64,000 nt of DNA from Pelargonium tetragonum. Taxonomy: Eukaryota; Streptophyta; Magnoliopsida; Geraniales; Geraniaceae. Below are positions 50,201-63,342 of the stretch, in pieces (the first letter of the stretch is position 1; each line of letters begins with the position of its first letter). The notes beneath the pieces are model-generated. The model was not told the origin of the DNA, searched no databases, and was given only the letters and a program-made list of their open reading frames with translations. The stretch covers positions 1-64,000 of the forward strand of contig JAYMTL010000108.1 of the NCBI GenBank assembly GCA_036897445.1, in the 5' to 3' direction. Made by a program: the position numbers and the translations under genes.

Positions 50201-53200
50201 TTACTCTGTGGTTGTCAAAATCCTATGAAAAGCAAGTTGCAATAACCTCTAGCAAAGCTAAGGAAGGTATAGGTCCTTTCTATTTCTAATCTAAAATATA
50301 AGTTACACCAACTCTTGTTCCTGGGGACAGTAAAGACCTATATAAATAACTGTAACATTCCGAAATTCCTTACAAACTTATACTTATAGCTTTTACTTAG
50401 AGTTCAATTCTGGTAATTCTTATTAGTTATAGGGGAAGTCTATTATATAGTAGTGTAACTCTTAATCTTAATATTTAAAGTAAGAGATAGGATTCCTTCA
50501 AAGTTTATCAAGGAGTTTTCTGGGAAATTCTTTTAAAAGGTATAACTTCTGATTAAGTAGGTGCTCGTTTAGTAAGCTTGTACCTACATTTTTAGGGGCC
50601 CCACATAGAGACTTTAGCTAATAGGAGTCACTCTATTAAAATGTTTTTAGGCATAGGGGTTGTATGAAAAGATTATCTATTTTCTTGTGATGAGCTTCAC
50701 TTCAAGGTCTATATTAAGTATCAACGCAAGGCTTGCACGAAATACAGGAGGAATGTATAGTTTTGCTTTTGAGTGGTAATTTTTAGATATAAAAGGTAAG
50801 AGGGTTTCTATTTTCATTTTAGAGGGACCAAAAGAGTATAGAGCAAGAAAATATATAAAAAAGTCTTTTTATTCCAGACATTTGGAAGTTAAAGTTCAAG
50901 TAATCCGTTTATAGGTAAAAGCAACCCATAGTATGTCTAGCTAAAGGTAAGGTTTTTTTATCTTTCTTAGGCAAGGGAGTGGTAAGTACAGTACTAAAGT
51001 ATAAAAGGAAATCCTGCGTTTATATAAAAAGAATCTAGAGTCAAGGCTTAGGGGATCCTTTCTTAAAGGGAATCTCAGTAATATAAGTACAAATTTTCGT
51101 TTGGGTAAAGGTGTCCTAGTTGAGGGAGTCTTACCTTTATGGGTAAACCAGCCGTATGACAGAAGAGTTTAAAGTAGAATTGAGTTATTAGAGTCTTTTC
51201 CAACAAGTTCTTTGCTAAACGTAGATAGGACTAATATAGGGGTGCTAAAATCTAGCAAATAGAAGGTAAAGTCATAAGAACTCTAGAGCTAAAGAGGTTT
51301 CCTGTGTTACTATTATACATTCTATTCAGGTTAAGGATAAACTAAGAGGGAATCCTTTTTTCCGGTAATGCTATTCTAGAAAATAACTTGGGGTTTGTTT
51401 TCATATGTATTCTCCCTCCCCTTTTATTTCTTTAAACTATTACTAATGTTATAAAGGGATTCTGCCGCTATACTAAGCAAATTTGGGAGTTTAGAAAAGC
51501 CAAGTAAAATAAGGGGATTTTCAAAGAGCCTTGGAAATGGATAAACGGAGAGCTCTATTCCTTCCTCGTGGAGCCCTGATGGCAAGCTGTTGGCGAAAAA
51601 TCCCTTTAATCAAGGATGTAAGCTGCTTACTTTTAAGGTCTCCTAAGGGATATCCTCGAGATTCGTTATTTATAACTATTTACAAAAGCCTCTTGTAATA
51701 TATCATATAAAATTGACTTACCCTTCCACTCCTCCCCTCTTTATATCATTAAGGGCGTAGCCTTGTGCTTTTTATATTTTTGATATAACGGAGTTAGGTC
51801 TATACTTGTTTAGTTTAGTAAAAAAGCATCCTTTAGGTGGATCCCTAGGTTATACCTTTTAATGCTTTGCTTAGGATTAAATGAAATCTCAAGTAGGTTG
51901 GGAAGTTTGAGTGCAAGCAACGAATCCCTGTTAATTTTATAATTTGATTAAAGAATAATTATAGAGTTTTGGTTAGTAAACAAACGCCAAGTCCCGCGAC
52001 TTAAAGCTAAGCCGAAAAAACTTTGTGTAAAAATCCTGTGAAGGAAATTCCTTTATACTTTATAAGTAATCTGGATCAGAGAGGCTTTTGTGGTCTTAGA
52101 GCGGGTAGAGCCTTTTAAAAAGGGACAGTACCATCTAAAAAAAAGTTTCTAATTTATTGTACTTATTCGCTTGGAGATCACGGTACATTTCCCTTTTTAC
52201 TCTTTTAGTCCCTAGAGTCGAGCTTCGATATATACAAGAGGATTACTACATTATGAAAATTACGGGGGTTTTTCTTGAGGTATAAATACTTCAGGTTCCT
52301 TTACAGGGTTATGCTAAGAATTCCCGTTGGATTTTCTTTGGTAAAGTTTTTTAGAAGGAAAATGCGTTTTATAATCTCGGCTAAGGCCTGTAAAGAGCAA
52401 CCTCTTCCTTTAGTTATTTAGCCAAAAAATGCTTTATATGACTCGATTTTTTGCAAACCTTTAGCAGGAATTTTTCTTATAAAAGTTTCTTTTGCTACCC
52501 TTTTTAAAGGGAGGGCTTTGGTTATATGTAAATAGGATAATTAGCTTGTGATTTATCATTCCTATGGTTGACATTATTAGAAAATTTTATAGAATAGGTG
52601 TATTGCCTCTAACTCTTCCCGGTATAGTAATAGCGCTGAAGGGATCTTTTAGCACCTGTTCACGTTCTTAGAAGTGGGCTCCTCACTTAAGAGTGCATAG
52701 GTTAAGCTTACATTTGATAGAAAGTTCCGAGGAAGAAACGGAGAAAACTCTTAATTAGTATAATTTTTTGTCTCATGATACCCACCCAAGTATACTAAAA
52801 CCTTTATCGTGTAGTTTTTCTAGATATTGTGATGCTCGGTAGAGGACTCTAGTGAAAGCGAGGCTGATTCCGGGACTTGTCTTAAATAAAATTTTCTATC
52901 TCTTCTACTTGGTAATAAGGGGTACTTTTTTTACAACTAAAAGAAATTTTCTATATTTGATTACAGGGCTACGTACTTCGATTGGTTACTTTAACTTATA
53001 GGAATCCTTAAGCTTATCTTCCTTATGAAAAAAAGAGATACGGGAATAAAATGAATTGAAGACTTATAACTTAATAAAGAATATGTCTTATGTTTCTAGA
53101 ATTCCTAATAATCCTTGTAAAGACTCAAAAATGTTGGATACTGCAAATAAAAGACTTAATACAAGCCCTCCTAAACTCAAGTAAGCCAAGGAGAAGCTCT

Positions 53201-56200
53201 AGTTTTGGTGATATTGGGGATACCTAAAAAAGTCTTATGCCCGGTTTTTGGGGTTTGTAGTTTCATGTTTCAGTATAGCTTTACAGTTGAAATAAAAGCT
53301 ATTGCATTAATGAGATATTAAAGGCCATTCTCGTGATTGCTGCCCGCCGCGAAAGGGATCTCCTAATGCAATAATATTGGTGTAACCTAAAATAGAGGGG
53401 CTTCCTCTTTCGTATATTATCTAAAAGGATTTAGTTCGATGAGGAAAAATTGAGCCGATTAGCTAAAATCCTTTTAATTAAAGGAAGCTTTATATAAGTA
53501 TTCGAGTTTATTTAGAATTTCAACAAGTTACTAAACTATACAATTAACAGCAATTGCTTTAGATTTTTATACCTCATTTACTACTGGTGCTTCTTAAGTT
53601 AATACTCATAAGCTAAAAAAAAAAGACTAGGTACTTTACTCTTAATAAGAAAAGGTTCTAAAAGACTCTATATGTTCTATAAGTCTTCTAATTCTAGCTA
53701 AAAGAACAAAGTCAAAATTTCTCTAAAGAAGTCTTTCCGAACCAAAACCCAGTCTAACTGAAAAGAAAAATTTTTTTATAGGCCAGCCCTAATCCCAGCT
53801 TGGGAACCTTTTAAGTTTATCCTACCAAAGCCAAAGAGCTCTGTCTCTGCAGTCTCCTAGAAATTCTTCTTTACTTTAGCCCTATCTGACTGAGTAGAGT
53901 AATTGCAAAGCGGGGTCTATTATCAGTATTATCTCTTTTTATACTCAAGTATATGTAAGCCTCTCTATCTATTGAAACGAAAAAGGACTATGCAACAAGA
54001 GAAATTCCTTCTCCAATGTCAACTTCCAAAAGCTTGGCTTTCCATTTACTCTATACAAGCAGAGGATTTCGCTTTTATTTAAGAATTCTTTCGTGACTTA
54101 TTACGGAAGGAAAACAGCCTTTACTTCTAATAGGCTTTTGTTAATTAACTTCCTATAAGTTTTTGTATTACTTTGCTTTAAGGGCAGGAAAGTACTCAAC
54201 AAGAAAGACTTAAAAAAAACGACTTAAAAACTCCAGTTCTTTTTCCTTAAAAAGATTCTTAATACCTAAAACCGCTTTCTTATTTACAATACCTGGTTTA
54301 CTAAACCTTTCCGAGTCCTCTTAAAAGAGCTCCTTCTATTCTATAAAAAGCCCCTATGCGTACTCTATACTTCTGTATATTCTAGATAAGGAAGAACTCC
54401 GGTTACTTCTAAATTTCCTTTTATTTCCGGGATTTTACTAACTATCAAAACTTACTTTATAGTTCTACTGCTGTGCCCCCTTGCCGAAAACGCATTACCT
54501 TGGTTCTTTATACTTTTCAATTTCTTTTCGTAGTAAAAGGACACTTAGGAAACAGAGGAACACATAAGATCTCATTTTACATTTTAAGTAAATACTTTCC
54601 AATAAACAAAGGACAAAAATTCTAGATTCATTAGAACAAGACTAACAATACTAAAGGAATAAGACGGGGGAGTCTCTGCTACTTGCTCTTACGTTCTAGC
54701 TCCTCTATAATTAGAATAGGAATAACTCTAAAATGTATAACATCTATAAAGTCTCCCTTACTTCTACTCCAGAATTTCTTAGTTGAAGCAGCTAGGTAGT
54801 ATTAAAGTCAGAGATGAGCTTTAGTTCTCGGATAAAGCCAAGAAGTCTAAACTTTGTCAATAGAAACCCGGGGAATGTAATAGGAGTTTCATACAAAGTT
54901 CAATTATGTATATAATAGTAAACTTTTTAGAATTAGAAATTCACTCGGATTTATCTAAAATCTCCCATAGGAATTGAGCACTCCGATATTTGTATTTCTT
55001 CTAGCCGGTAATGACTTAGCAGGCACAGAAAGGACTCATTTCTTGACAGTGAATGCAAGCCAAACTTTAATCTGTCTTTGTAAGCAGTAGCTCTTAGAAT
55101 TTCTTGTCTAAGCGGATAGAAGGTCAATAGAAAGAATTAGGAATATATAATGTATTAACTTTACTAAGAATTTACATGAGTCCCTCACTATATTAGGATC
55201 TTATGGAGCAAATCTAGCTTGTATTCCAGTGTAGCTCTAGCATGGGATAGCAAGCACAGAATATAGAACTTAAATAAATTACAAATTTAGACTTTTTAAT
55301 TTAAAGAAAAGGAGTGTAGGTACAGGCAGCATTGTCAACAAGTCAATAAGTCCAGGGAATACGGGTAAGAGCGAATATAAGTAGTACAAAGCCTAAAGTT
55401 AGGTTTACCGCTCGAGTGCTTATAATCTAAGGAAATTTTAAGGTGGAGTAAGGCGAATCTGATAATTTCTTTCTTTAATTTAATCCCATAAATCTTTCAA
55501 GAGGATCTAAAGAACTCCGTTAAAAGCAGGTTATAATAACACTTTAAGAGGGATCTCTATTTTGGGGATTCTATTCCTATACCAATAACCAATACCGAAA
55601 TCCGTCTGCTTCGGTTTTAACACTACCCCCAGAAGTTTTGTATATATCCCAAAAGGCTCCGCTATCATCATAGCTAAGAATCTAGCTTTCCTTTGCATTC
55701 TTGAACGCGGACAAGTGTTAGCGCGTTGTTTTCAAAGTTTGTGTTATAATGGAGGTAATCCAAGGCTCTATGAGTTTCCTCAATAGAACACCGTGCAGTA
55801 TCAAAGGATCAAAACCCCATAAGGAAGCTTTCTGTTTATTAGGCCATTCCCAGAATTCCATTTTATCACAAAGTAAAAAAGCAGAGAAGTAGAGCTCTAT
55901 CAAATCCAGTGTCCCGCTTAGCAGCCCCTTTAGAAGAGTCCAGTGCAACAAAAAGAATCTTCCTAGACAGTCTTGTCGGTACCGTACTTCGAATATGTAA
56001 ATAATTCTAATTTACTTAGGGAAGCCATTCTATTCAAATACTCGCGGTTGAAACCAATAAAAAGCTACAAAAAATATCCTAAACAAAGGATAACAAGTCT
56101 ATCGTAGGCTGTGGATAAGGTATTATTTCTTCCAAAGTCGAGTCTAGTATTATATCCGCACCCGGCGTACCACGTAATATATAATATAAAAAAGAACTTC

Positions 56201-56360
56201 TGTAGTTTGAATGAATTTATAGAGTTTCTCTTCAGAAGCAGGGCTAGCAAGTTACGGTAATTACATGGGATAAGACTTCGATCGACAATAATCCACGCTT
56301 AACCACTCCTATTAGTCAAGCCTAAAAGACTCTACTGGAGCCCCCTCCCCTGCAACTAGG

Positions 56361-56381
56361 AATTCCTTTACCAAAGGAATT
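56361..56381. other. Hairpin AATTCCTTT/AAAGGAATT
   Basis: A perfect nine-pair stem has the three-base loop ACC. It is isolated in non-coding DNA. Confidence 0.5.
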
Positions 56382-58388
56382 GGTTATATACAAAAATACC
56401 AAACTAAAGTGAAAGCAACTTAACTATACAACTTACAAATGTTAAATTTCACTTATCTCAAGCTATCTTGAATAAACACTGAATATCCGGTAATGGCGTA
56501 GACGTGCATAATCTAAAACCCAAGGGATTCCTTTAGGCTGCTTAGGGTTGGTACTAGTTTATTGTTGCCGAAAGTATATAGTAAAAAAGGAAAAGCGTTG
56601 TACTGGCTTAGGCAAAAACATTCACAAGGAATCAAAATTTGTAAAGAAGCTCCCTACTTTGGCATGAAAATCACTTAATTTAAGAAAAGGAACTTTTCTT
56701 AAATTAGCCCCTCTGGAGTACCTATTAGAAGCCATATAAGAACTATCGTAGACATTTTTGAGACTAAAGCAATAACTTATTATCGTGTATTCCTTAGGTT
56801 CAAATACTCTTGTTGTATAAAAATGAAAACACAGATATACAAACTCCCCTGGGTACGACCTGCAACTAGAAGTGGGGCTGCTGCAAAAAGGGTAAAATCC
56901 AAACCCTTACTAAGCTACTAAACAAGGTTGTTTAAAAGAGCATAGGTGCTGCTAGTGAAATTCCTTTCTTTTTGTATAGTTTTAGAGTTTCTACCTTAGG
57001 AGAAGGGCTTTGAAAGCTAACAAAATCCTGTGCCCTTTATAAAAGTTCTATAAAGCAGAGTCTTAGCCACACAGATTAAGATTGACTTTTGTCTCAAAGT
57101 TCTAGTGACTTAGTTTTCAGTAAGCGAGTTTAAGGGAAGCCCTTAATAAGGTGTGCGAGACTTTACCACCAAAGTTTTGTATAAGTTAGGTTGTTGGGCC
57201 AGCTTTTTCTAATAAGTTTAAAATCCCTTTCTATTTTATTACTTTGAGAAAGGAGTTCCAGCCTTTGAAAAGCGGTGCAGAGGATGTATTCCTTTTGGTT
57301 TTTTGTGATAAGACAAAAGTAAACTGTAAGGGATAGAAAACTGAAGGCTAAGGGGTGTTCCAAAATTGTCTTGACGTAGCTACCTCTTCTATATTATAGA
57401 ATCTCTTCTTAACACTTATTTTATAAATTGTACAAAAGCCTACTTTCTATTTCTACTAGAGATCTTTCTTTTTTCTATTTGAACTTCTAAGAAAATACCC
57501 TATTTTCTTAGTTTGTATAACCGAAGTAATAGAAAATCACTCTAATAAATAAAGTTTACTGAAGAGTCTCCTTTTGGTTAGCGCTTTCGTATTTAATTTA
57601 CTATGAAGTATCAAAAATTGGATATAACTTTTAATGATTTTGATAAATTGCTAGATAGTAGACCTAATTAAATTTGATATCTGTAAATATCTTGGGTGTA
57701 AATATGTAGTTCTATATTTGGTTACCTTCAAAATGAAAAAATAAAAAAAGATTTTCCGTGGTGTCCTTACGTGCATCTTTACAGGACGATACTTACGAAC
57801 ATAAAACTTAGAGGCAAAGATAAAGTCTTTGTCTAAAAACATTTTGAATTAGAAGGTAGTTATTCAAACAAATGAAATGATAGAAGTGCCCAGAGTCTAC
57901 AGCGCCTAGAGTGTAATCTATTAGCTAATTTTCTTGTTGTTCGTCGGTAGGGAGTGTAGAGTAAAGCTTTGCTGTTTCGTACTATATATGTTAACTGTCT
58001 CAGCGGTTATTAAAGAGTTGTTTAGGACCGTAGTACTCATAGTCGAAATAGGGCCTACTTTCCTTTTTCATTATTTAACAGAATTGAAAAACTATAAAGA
58101 TATAAGTTTGATTTCGTAGCAGCTAAGTATAGTAGCTGCCATTTATATCTATAACATTTTTCATTTTCTTTTTGAACTCACGGCACATAGCTAGCGCTGG
58201 TATAAAGATCTTCTCTTTTCTTTGAAAAAGGTTGAGTTATTGCCTTTTAGGTTGACTAAAGAAATTCTATGTTATCTCAATTCTAAAAGTGATATTTTGT
58301 TTAAGAGTAAAAGAGTGCACGCCTTACTAAAAGCTATACTAATTTTACTAGCTCGACTCACCAGGAATCCACATTATTTAAAAAGAAG

Positions 58389-58404
58389 ATATATATATAT
58401 ATAT
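58389..58404. repeat. (AT)8 microsatellite
   Basis: Eight uninterrupted AT units. Similar shorter runs lie at 3274-3286 and 46733-46747. Confidence 0.8.
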
Positions 58405-59668
58405 GGGTTGGCGGCGGGCACTCTTTTATTTAGCCTGAAAAAGGAATAAATAAGTAGAAACTCGAAAATACACAGAAAATTTGTGACAATAATACATTAT
58501 ATTGATATCCCCTTAATTAATCGATCTTCATTTTATAGATTTTCAATCCAAAAGATGGACCCGTACTAGCAAGAACCTATGAAATAATCCACTCTGCGAA
58601 TACCCAGCTTTTCCTCAGAAAACTGCCCTTTATATGATAACTAAATGAGTATTTATTATAAGCCCTCCCTTATCCAGTATTTAGGAGTTAGATCTCAGGC
58701 CCTTGTTAGTAAATGGATACTAAGGGATTTTCTGGAGCCTACTTATTAAAGAATAATAGGACGTAAAACAAAAGATATCCTTTGTGCTTTGCTAGAACTG
58801 CCCTAGCGCTTTTATAGTAAATAGAGTATAAAAGTTTTAAGAACTCTTTAATAGCAAGAAGTAAAATGCAGAGATAGCTAAAAAAGAGGTGTGCTTATGA
58901 ACCCTATCTTAGTTAAATTAAGTATACCTTTCATAAAACTCTGTTTTGAAACCCCTCAGTAAGACTTAACACGGGTATACTTTAAGGGTTCTCTAGTGTA
59001 ATGTAAATACTCAAATTAATATTCATAGTTATGCTTTTTCTTGTTTATCGTAATTTGTAAAGGAGTGGTGTTTAGATTCGTCTAAAAAAAGAGATTTAAA
59101 CCGCGCAGACATTTAGACTTTATATCCTTGTTCAGCAAAACCTGTGACAAGGAGGCTCCTGATAGAGGAAAGACAGAGGGTACCCCTATTTTTAATATTG
59201 TACTGCTATAACCTACCACGACCTAACTAAAGACTTTTCGACTGTAAATACCACTTAATTAAGTTTACTCTAAATAGAGAAACTTCGATAAAAAAAACTA
59301 CAATTTCTTATTAAATTAAAAGGAGAGTTACCTGTAAATTTCCTACTTGAAAAGGTATAGCCGAGAGCCCCACTTTAGCTATGTAATACTTTAATTAAGT
59401 ATATATAGTTTAAAAAGCCTAAAAAGGGTTCTCTAGCTTTAGCGAATTCTTGAGGCAGTTCTAACAAACTATTCAAAGGGAGCCCGCTTTTTATCGGATC
59501 ACCTTATGGAAGAACTTTATATCTTATCTTAGTTATACTTCGTCAAGCATATCCCTAATTTCTTAAACCTTTGTTATTTTGCTCAAGCCACGGACAAAAA
59601 ATTTTCTATAAGAAGTCTAAATCCCAGTTTCTTAAAAGACAGCGTTTAGCTAGCTACACGCGTAAAGT

Positions 59669-59688
59669 CACTCTTGTAAACAAGAGTG
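59669..59688. other. Near-perfect palindrome CACTCTTG/CAAGAGTG
   Basis: An eight-pair stem has the loop TAAA. The whole 20-base segment is almost a perfect palindrome. Confidence 0.5.
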
Positions 59689-60029
59689 CCTTAAAGACCC
59701 TACGCTTATATTGAATTTCCTAATTAGTTGTCCTCTAGAAAAACCTGAATACTAATTGACTATATTACAAAATACCTTTTACACTAAGCAACCCCTTCTT
59801 TTCCAAATTCTTTATCTGTTTAAACATTCCTAAAGTCCTCATACCAAGTGCTAAGAGCCCTTTCCGCATAAGTACCACATTTCAGTTTGGGTTTAGAAGC
59901 TTCTTGTACAATTCAACGATAGAAATAGGGCTCTTCCTTCAAGAGTGGGCTAAGCTCTTACAGGAATTTCTTAGAAAAGTATTCACAAAAACAAAAGCAA
60001 AGTTTCTTTTACGTCCGCGGGAGGTTGAA

Positions 60030-60090
60030 TAGCTTACGGGACTTGAACCAGGGAACTCCAATTGTTTACGAGTGCGATTTAACAAGAGAA
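60030..60090 (-). pseudogene. Weak tRNA-like relic, minus strand
   Basis: The minus strand contains CCCTGGTTCAAGTCCCG, close to a standard T-arm but with two stem mismatches. It is preceded by CTCGTAAACAATTGGAG, whose outer three pairs could form an anticodon stem. No D-arm text and no acceptor stem were found. This is the weakest of the tRNA-like stretches listed. Confidence 0.22.
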
Positions 60091-60779
60091 AGTAAAGAAT
60101 TAATCTTTCTATTATTCTTGTCTATTCTTTTTTGGGCCTTGTTACTATTATTATTTTTATAAAAGGAGATTTTATGGCACTCGGAAAATAATATATATAA
60201 ATTTCTTATCGTTGGCAGCTTTTGCAGAATTAATAAAGGCGCAGTTGTAGTAGTGATTAATCTTCGAAAAGAGTTGAGACCCGTGCTAGTAAAAAGGCAT
60301 ACCTACTCATAAGTTAAGTAGTAGCACAATATTTAGAAGTTAAATTTCAATTTATCTTATTCGGTGTACTAACACAAAAATTTTTATCAAACGAAGAAAG
60401 GTTTATAGGTAGCTCTTATATTCAATAAGTTTTTGCTTTAATTACATACACAGATGTATTACTCTCATATCTTAGCTGAAAAGTACTATACCCGCGTAGA
60501 AGTTATACAACCAGAGCAGCCTCTCAAGCGCCCTATACCTATAAGCGACACAAGAAACTGAAGGGGGTTCTCCTATCTAATTTGTTACAGGATCGAGTTA
60601 TACCCTTAGTTCTTGTAAACATTCTAACTTATGTTTGTTTAAAGAATTCCTATTTAATTTAACCGTACCAGTATCTGCGTTTAGGCTTTGTTGTTTACCA
60701 TTTGACCTATTTATCGCAATTTTTATTCTATAATTTTTGAATTGCTTACTTCTTTCTTTTTAAGTTTTTCTTTCTGTAT

Positions 60780-61800
60780 AATAAAATAAAAGGAATACAT
60801 TAGCTCCACTCACTAGGTACAGTAGCTACAGGGAACCATAAGAAAAGGAGTACATTGGATCTAGCTGCAAAGACTGAGAAGAAAGCTCTCGCTGTTCCTA
60901 AGATTCCTACCTAAAAGAAAAGCTTTTTTCTTAAAAGACTTAAAAGATACCGATTCTGATACAACAGAAGAGTAAGAAAGCAAATACAAAATTTAAGAAG
61001 AATTTAAGCCATTAACAAGTGATTGTCCCTATAGAGAGAGCGTAAGTCAGTCTATTAACAGTAACATTATAACCTTCTTCGGAAGCCTTCAGTCGGTAAC
61101 ATGGACTTACCAAATATACTTTTAGGTTTGTTTCCTCAAATTTTACTGATAAGAACAGGGGGAAAGGGGGATTCTCCTAAAACAAAAGTAACTTTTTCTT
61201 ATTTTGATATCTGTACTCTACTCTATTACTATCTATTTATTTTATTAAAGAATAATACATAATAATAAACTAGCTACAGTACAATATACAGGTATTGTAA
61301 TCTCTATCTCCTCTATAGTAATAGTAATCCCTACCCCTATAGCTCTTGCTACAGCTCCTTCTCTTAGCGCTGCCTCTACTCCTAAGCAAACAAGGTATTC
61401 TGCATCCAGCTCCTATAGCCCATAAAGTTTCTGCTCCTGCTATAGCTTATAAAACGAACGCTTGCTAAGTAAAGAAAAAAATCTAGGTCAATAAGCAAGT
61501 AATAAGTCCGGGGTGGGGGATCTAGTGCACGCATACATGCTCCTTAAACTACTACAGTTACTATAAGATATAAGAACAAGTACTCTAACTCTATTACTCT
61601 CTCTATATATCTATAACTAACTAATAAAGATATATAGGGGATTTGACTAATCCTAACAAGAATACAATAATTACATAGAATTAAAATAAGTCCCGGGAAC
61701 CATAACAACAAAGCTATGCAGACTCATATCTATAATACAGGTATCTATTTCTATTGAATATACTATCACTAATTACATTACCTCCGTTACACTGCAGTCA
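60780..61800 (+). other. Composite island with motif copy 8
   Basis: A purine-rich block (60840-61010) has a frame reading AAKTEKKALAVPKIPT before TAA. It is followed by a pyrimidine/A block rich in TACTA and ACTAGCTACA, then a C-richer block (61330-61440). A frame open from 61249 to 61422 (58 codons, no ATG) gives Ala/Ser/Thr/Pro-rich text such as ALATAPSLSAASTPKQTR. Lengths are within chance. The composition looks more protein-like than the background but no family is recognised. Motif copy 8 closes the island. Confidence 0.3.
61770..61785 (-). repeat. GAGGTAATGTAATTA motif, copy 8
   Basis: The minus strand reads GGAGGTAATGTAATTA, followed by GTGATAGTATATTCAATAG, a flank resembling copies 2 and 4. 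It lies at the end of the 61.2-61.8 kb island. Confidence 0.75.
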
Positions 61801-63009
61801 GGAAGTCTAAGTTTGTCCTATACCTACTAAGGCTCCACCCCAGCTATCCCCTGTTACAAGGAAAGTGTGCAGATCTAAAAAAAAATATAAAAGACTAAGA
61901 ATTTCCACACCGCAGTTGTATATCTTTCTGCAGGAGTATTAAATACAGCTTTTCAAGGAATATAGTTCAATCCATTAGATAGAAAAACTACGCAATTGGA
62001 GTCGAACCGAGATTGAGAGTCCCCTTTTTTGCTATTAGATACCTATTAGAAGGCTCGGGAAAGAAAAATTCAAGGAAGACTAAGCTATTTATGTCTTTTA
62101 GTAAAGCCCTTAAACGTTAAGGGTTCTTTTGAAACAAATCAAATACAGAGTTTTTAGGACCCCTCCCTCCTTGGCAAGTCGCGGAATATGAAACCTATAG
62201 TCTACAAAAGTGCTTTATAAGAGAAAGGTAGTATCCCAAAGAGCTTCTAGCATATTTATTAAATTTTTTTAAGCCTTTGAGATACCTTTTTGCGCCTTGG
62301 GTTAACCTCTGCCTTTATGCAAAAACCTGGTATTCTAATAGAATACCCTGTATATGTGCATATCTCGAAGTACTTTATATCTCAAGAGGCATTAACCCGG
62401 ACAGAATTTTAGGCTAGAGAAAGCGCTTCCATTTAGTTGGACCTGTTCTTCTCTTTATTTTTATTTAACCTTATTTACTTACTAAGGACTGCTTATAAGG
62501 TTCTATATTTGGCCCGTCAGTAACTGAAAAGCGAGTATAAATCTTCTCTCAAGTGGAACTTGTTACTTAACAATTAATAAAAGTCCTGTGAACCCCTGCG
62601 AAGGGAAAGGCACTATAATAAGAAAGCTTCCTAATTCTTTTATTCTTGTTTTCTTATTGATTGCGACCCTTTGTAAATATATTAGACAATTATTAATCTT
62701 AAAAACTTCCAAGAAAGAGGTCTCATAAGGGTCCTGGGAACCCCAAACTAAAGATAAAAAGACTTTTACTAGGTACCACCTGCACCTGCTCACTTTGACC
62801 AGAAGAGTTAAAAAAAGTAGAAGCTCCCTGTATCTCTTTCAAAGGACTCTTTACAAATGTGTAAGCCGAAGTTTTAGCTGCTAGGGGGTCCCGGCATAAG
62901 TACGGGCTTTTGTATCGTTGGTTTAGAAAAGGGGCTTAACTAGCAAATATTCTATAAAATCTTGTTTTTACCCTAGTTAGGAAAGGCCCGTAAGTGTATT
63001 CCTAGTCCA
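61801..63009. other. Non-coding background
   Basis: A 76-codon minus frame (62563-62793) matches nothing known. No other feature. Confidence 0.45.
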
Positions 63010-63200
63010 TAAAGTAGTAAATGTAGTATTATAATTATAGTAGTTGTCTTTTTTTAGTATAATAGTTTGTGTATTAGTTTAATAGGTATAGTAATAGATG
63101 AGTAAGTATTGTTTAGGACTTCTTACAGTTATTGTATTGTTCTTTGTATTAGTTGTCTAAGGGAGATTGCTCAAGGTTATTTCTATGGGTGTTGAAGTGT
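63010..63200. other. AT-rich (TAGT) stretch
   Basis: Degenerate TAGTA/TTGTATTAG repeats resembling 7890-8000, including ATTATAGTAGTTGT. It lies just upstream of the decayed tRNA at 63270. Confidence 0.3.
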
Positions 63201-63269
63201 AAGAGAGGAGTCCCTGAGAGTTTAGCGCTAAGCCCTTGGTTAATGAGTTTCTTGGTGTTTCAAGTTTTT

Positions 63270-63342
63270 TTAGTATAGCTACGTGGTAGAGCACTGGTTC
63301 AAGGAATCAACATGTATGGATTCGAGTCACGGGCAATATACA
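63270..63342 (+). pseudogene. Decayed tRNA with an intact D-arm
   Basis: TAGCTACGTGGTAGAGCA is a nearly perfect D-arm: GCT pairs with AGC and the loop keeps GG. The following CTGGT/ATCAA stem has four of five pairs, around the loop TCAAGGA, which lacks the expected T at position 33. The T-arm text GGATTCGAGTCAC is present but its stem is broken, and no acceptor stem is found. Leu is one possible ancestor if the CAA triplet is the old anticodon. Of the decayed tRNAs here this one keeps the most structure in its 5' half. Confidence 0.5.

Larger units (their letters stand above)
46901..60779. other. Long non-coding stretch
   Basis: Nearly 14 kb with no supported gene. It contains the 8 bp duplication at 47187, hairpins at 56361 and 59669, the (AT)8 run at 58389 and the weak tRNA-like relic near 60.05 kb. 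Frames up to 77 codons are within chance and unrecognised. No copy of the GAGGTAATGTAATTA motif was found here. Confidence 0.45.

Noticed and set aside
52100-52140. tRNA-like AGCGGGTAGAGCC plus CCTTTTAAAAAGG
   Set aside because: A plausible D-arm and anticodon-like hairpin, but no T-arm or acceptor follows.
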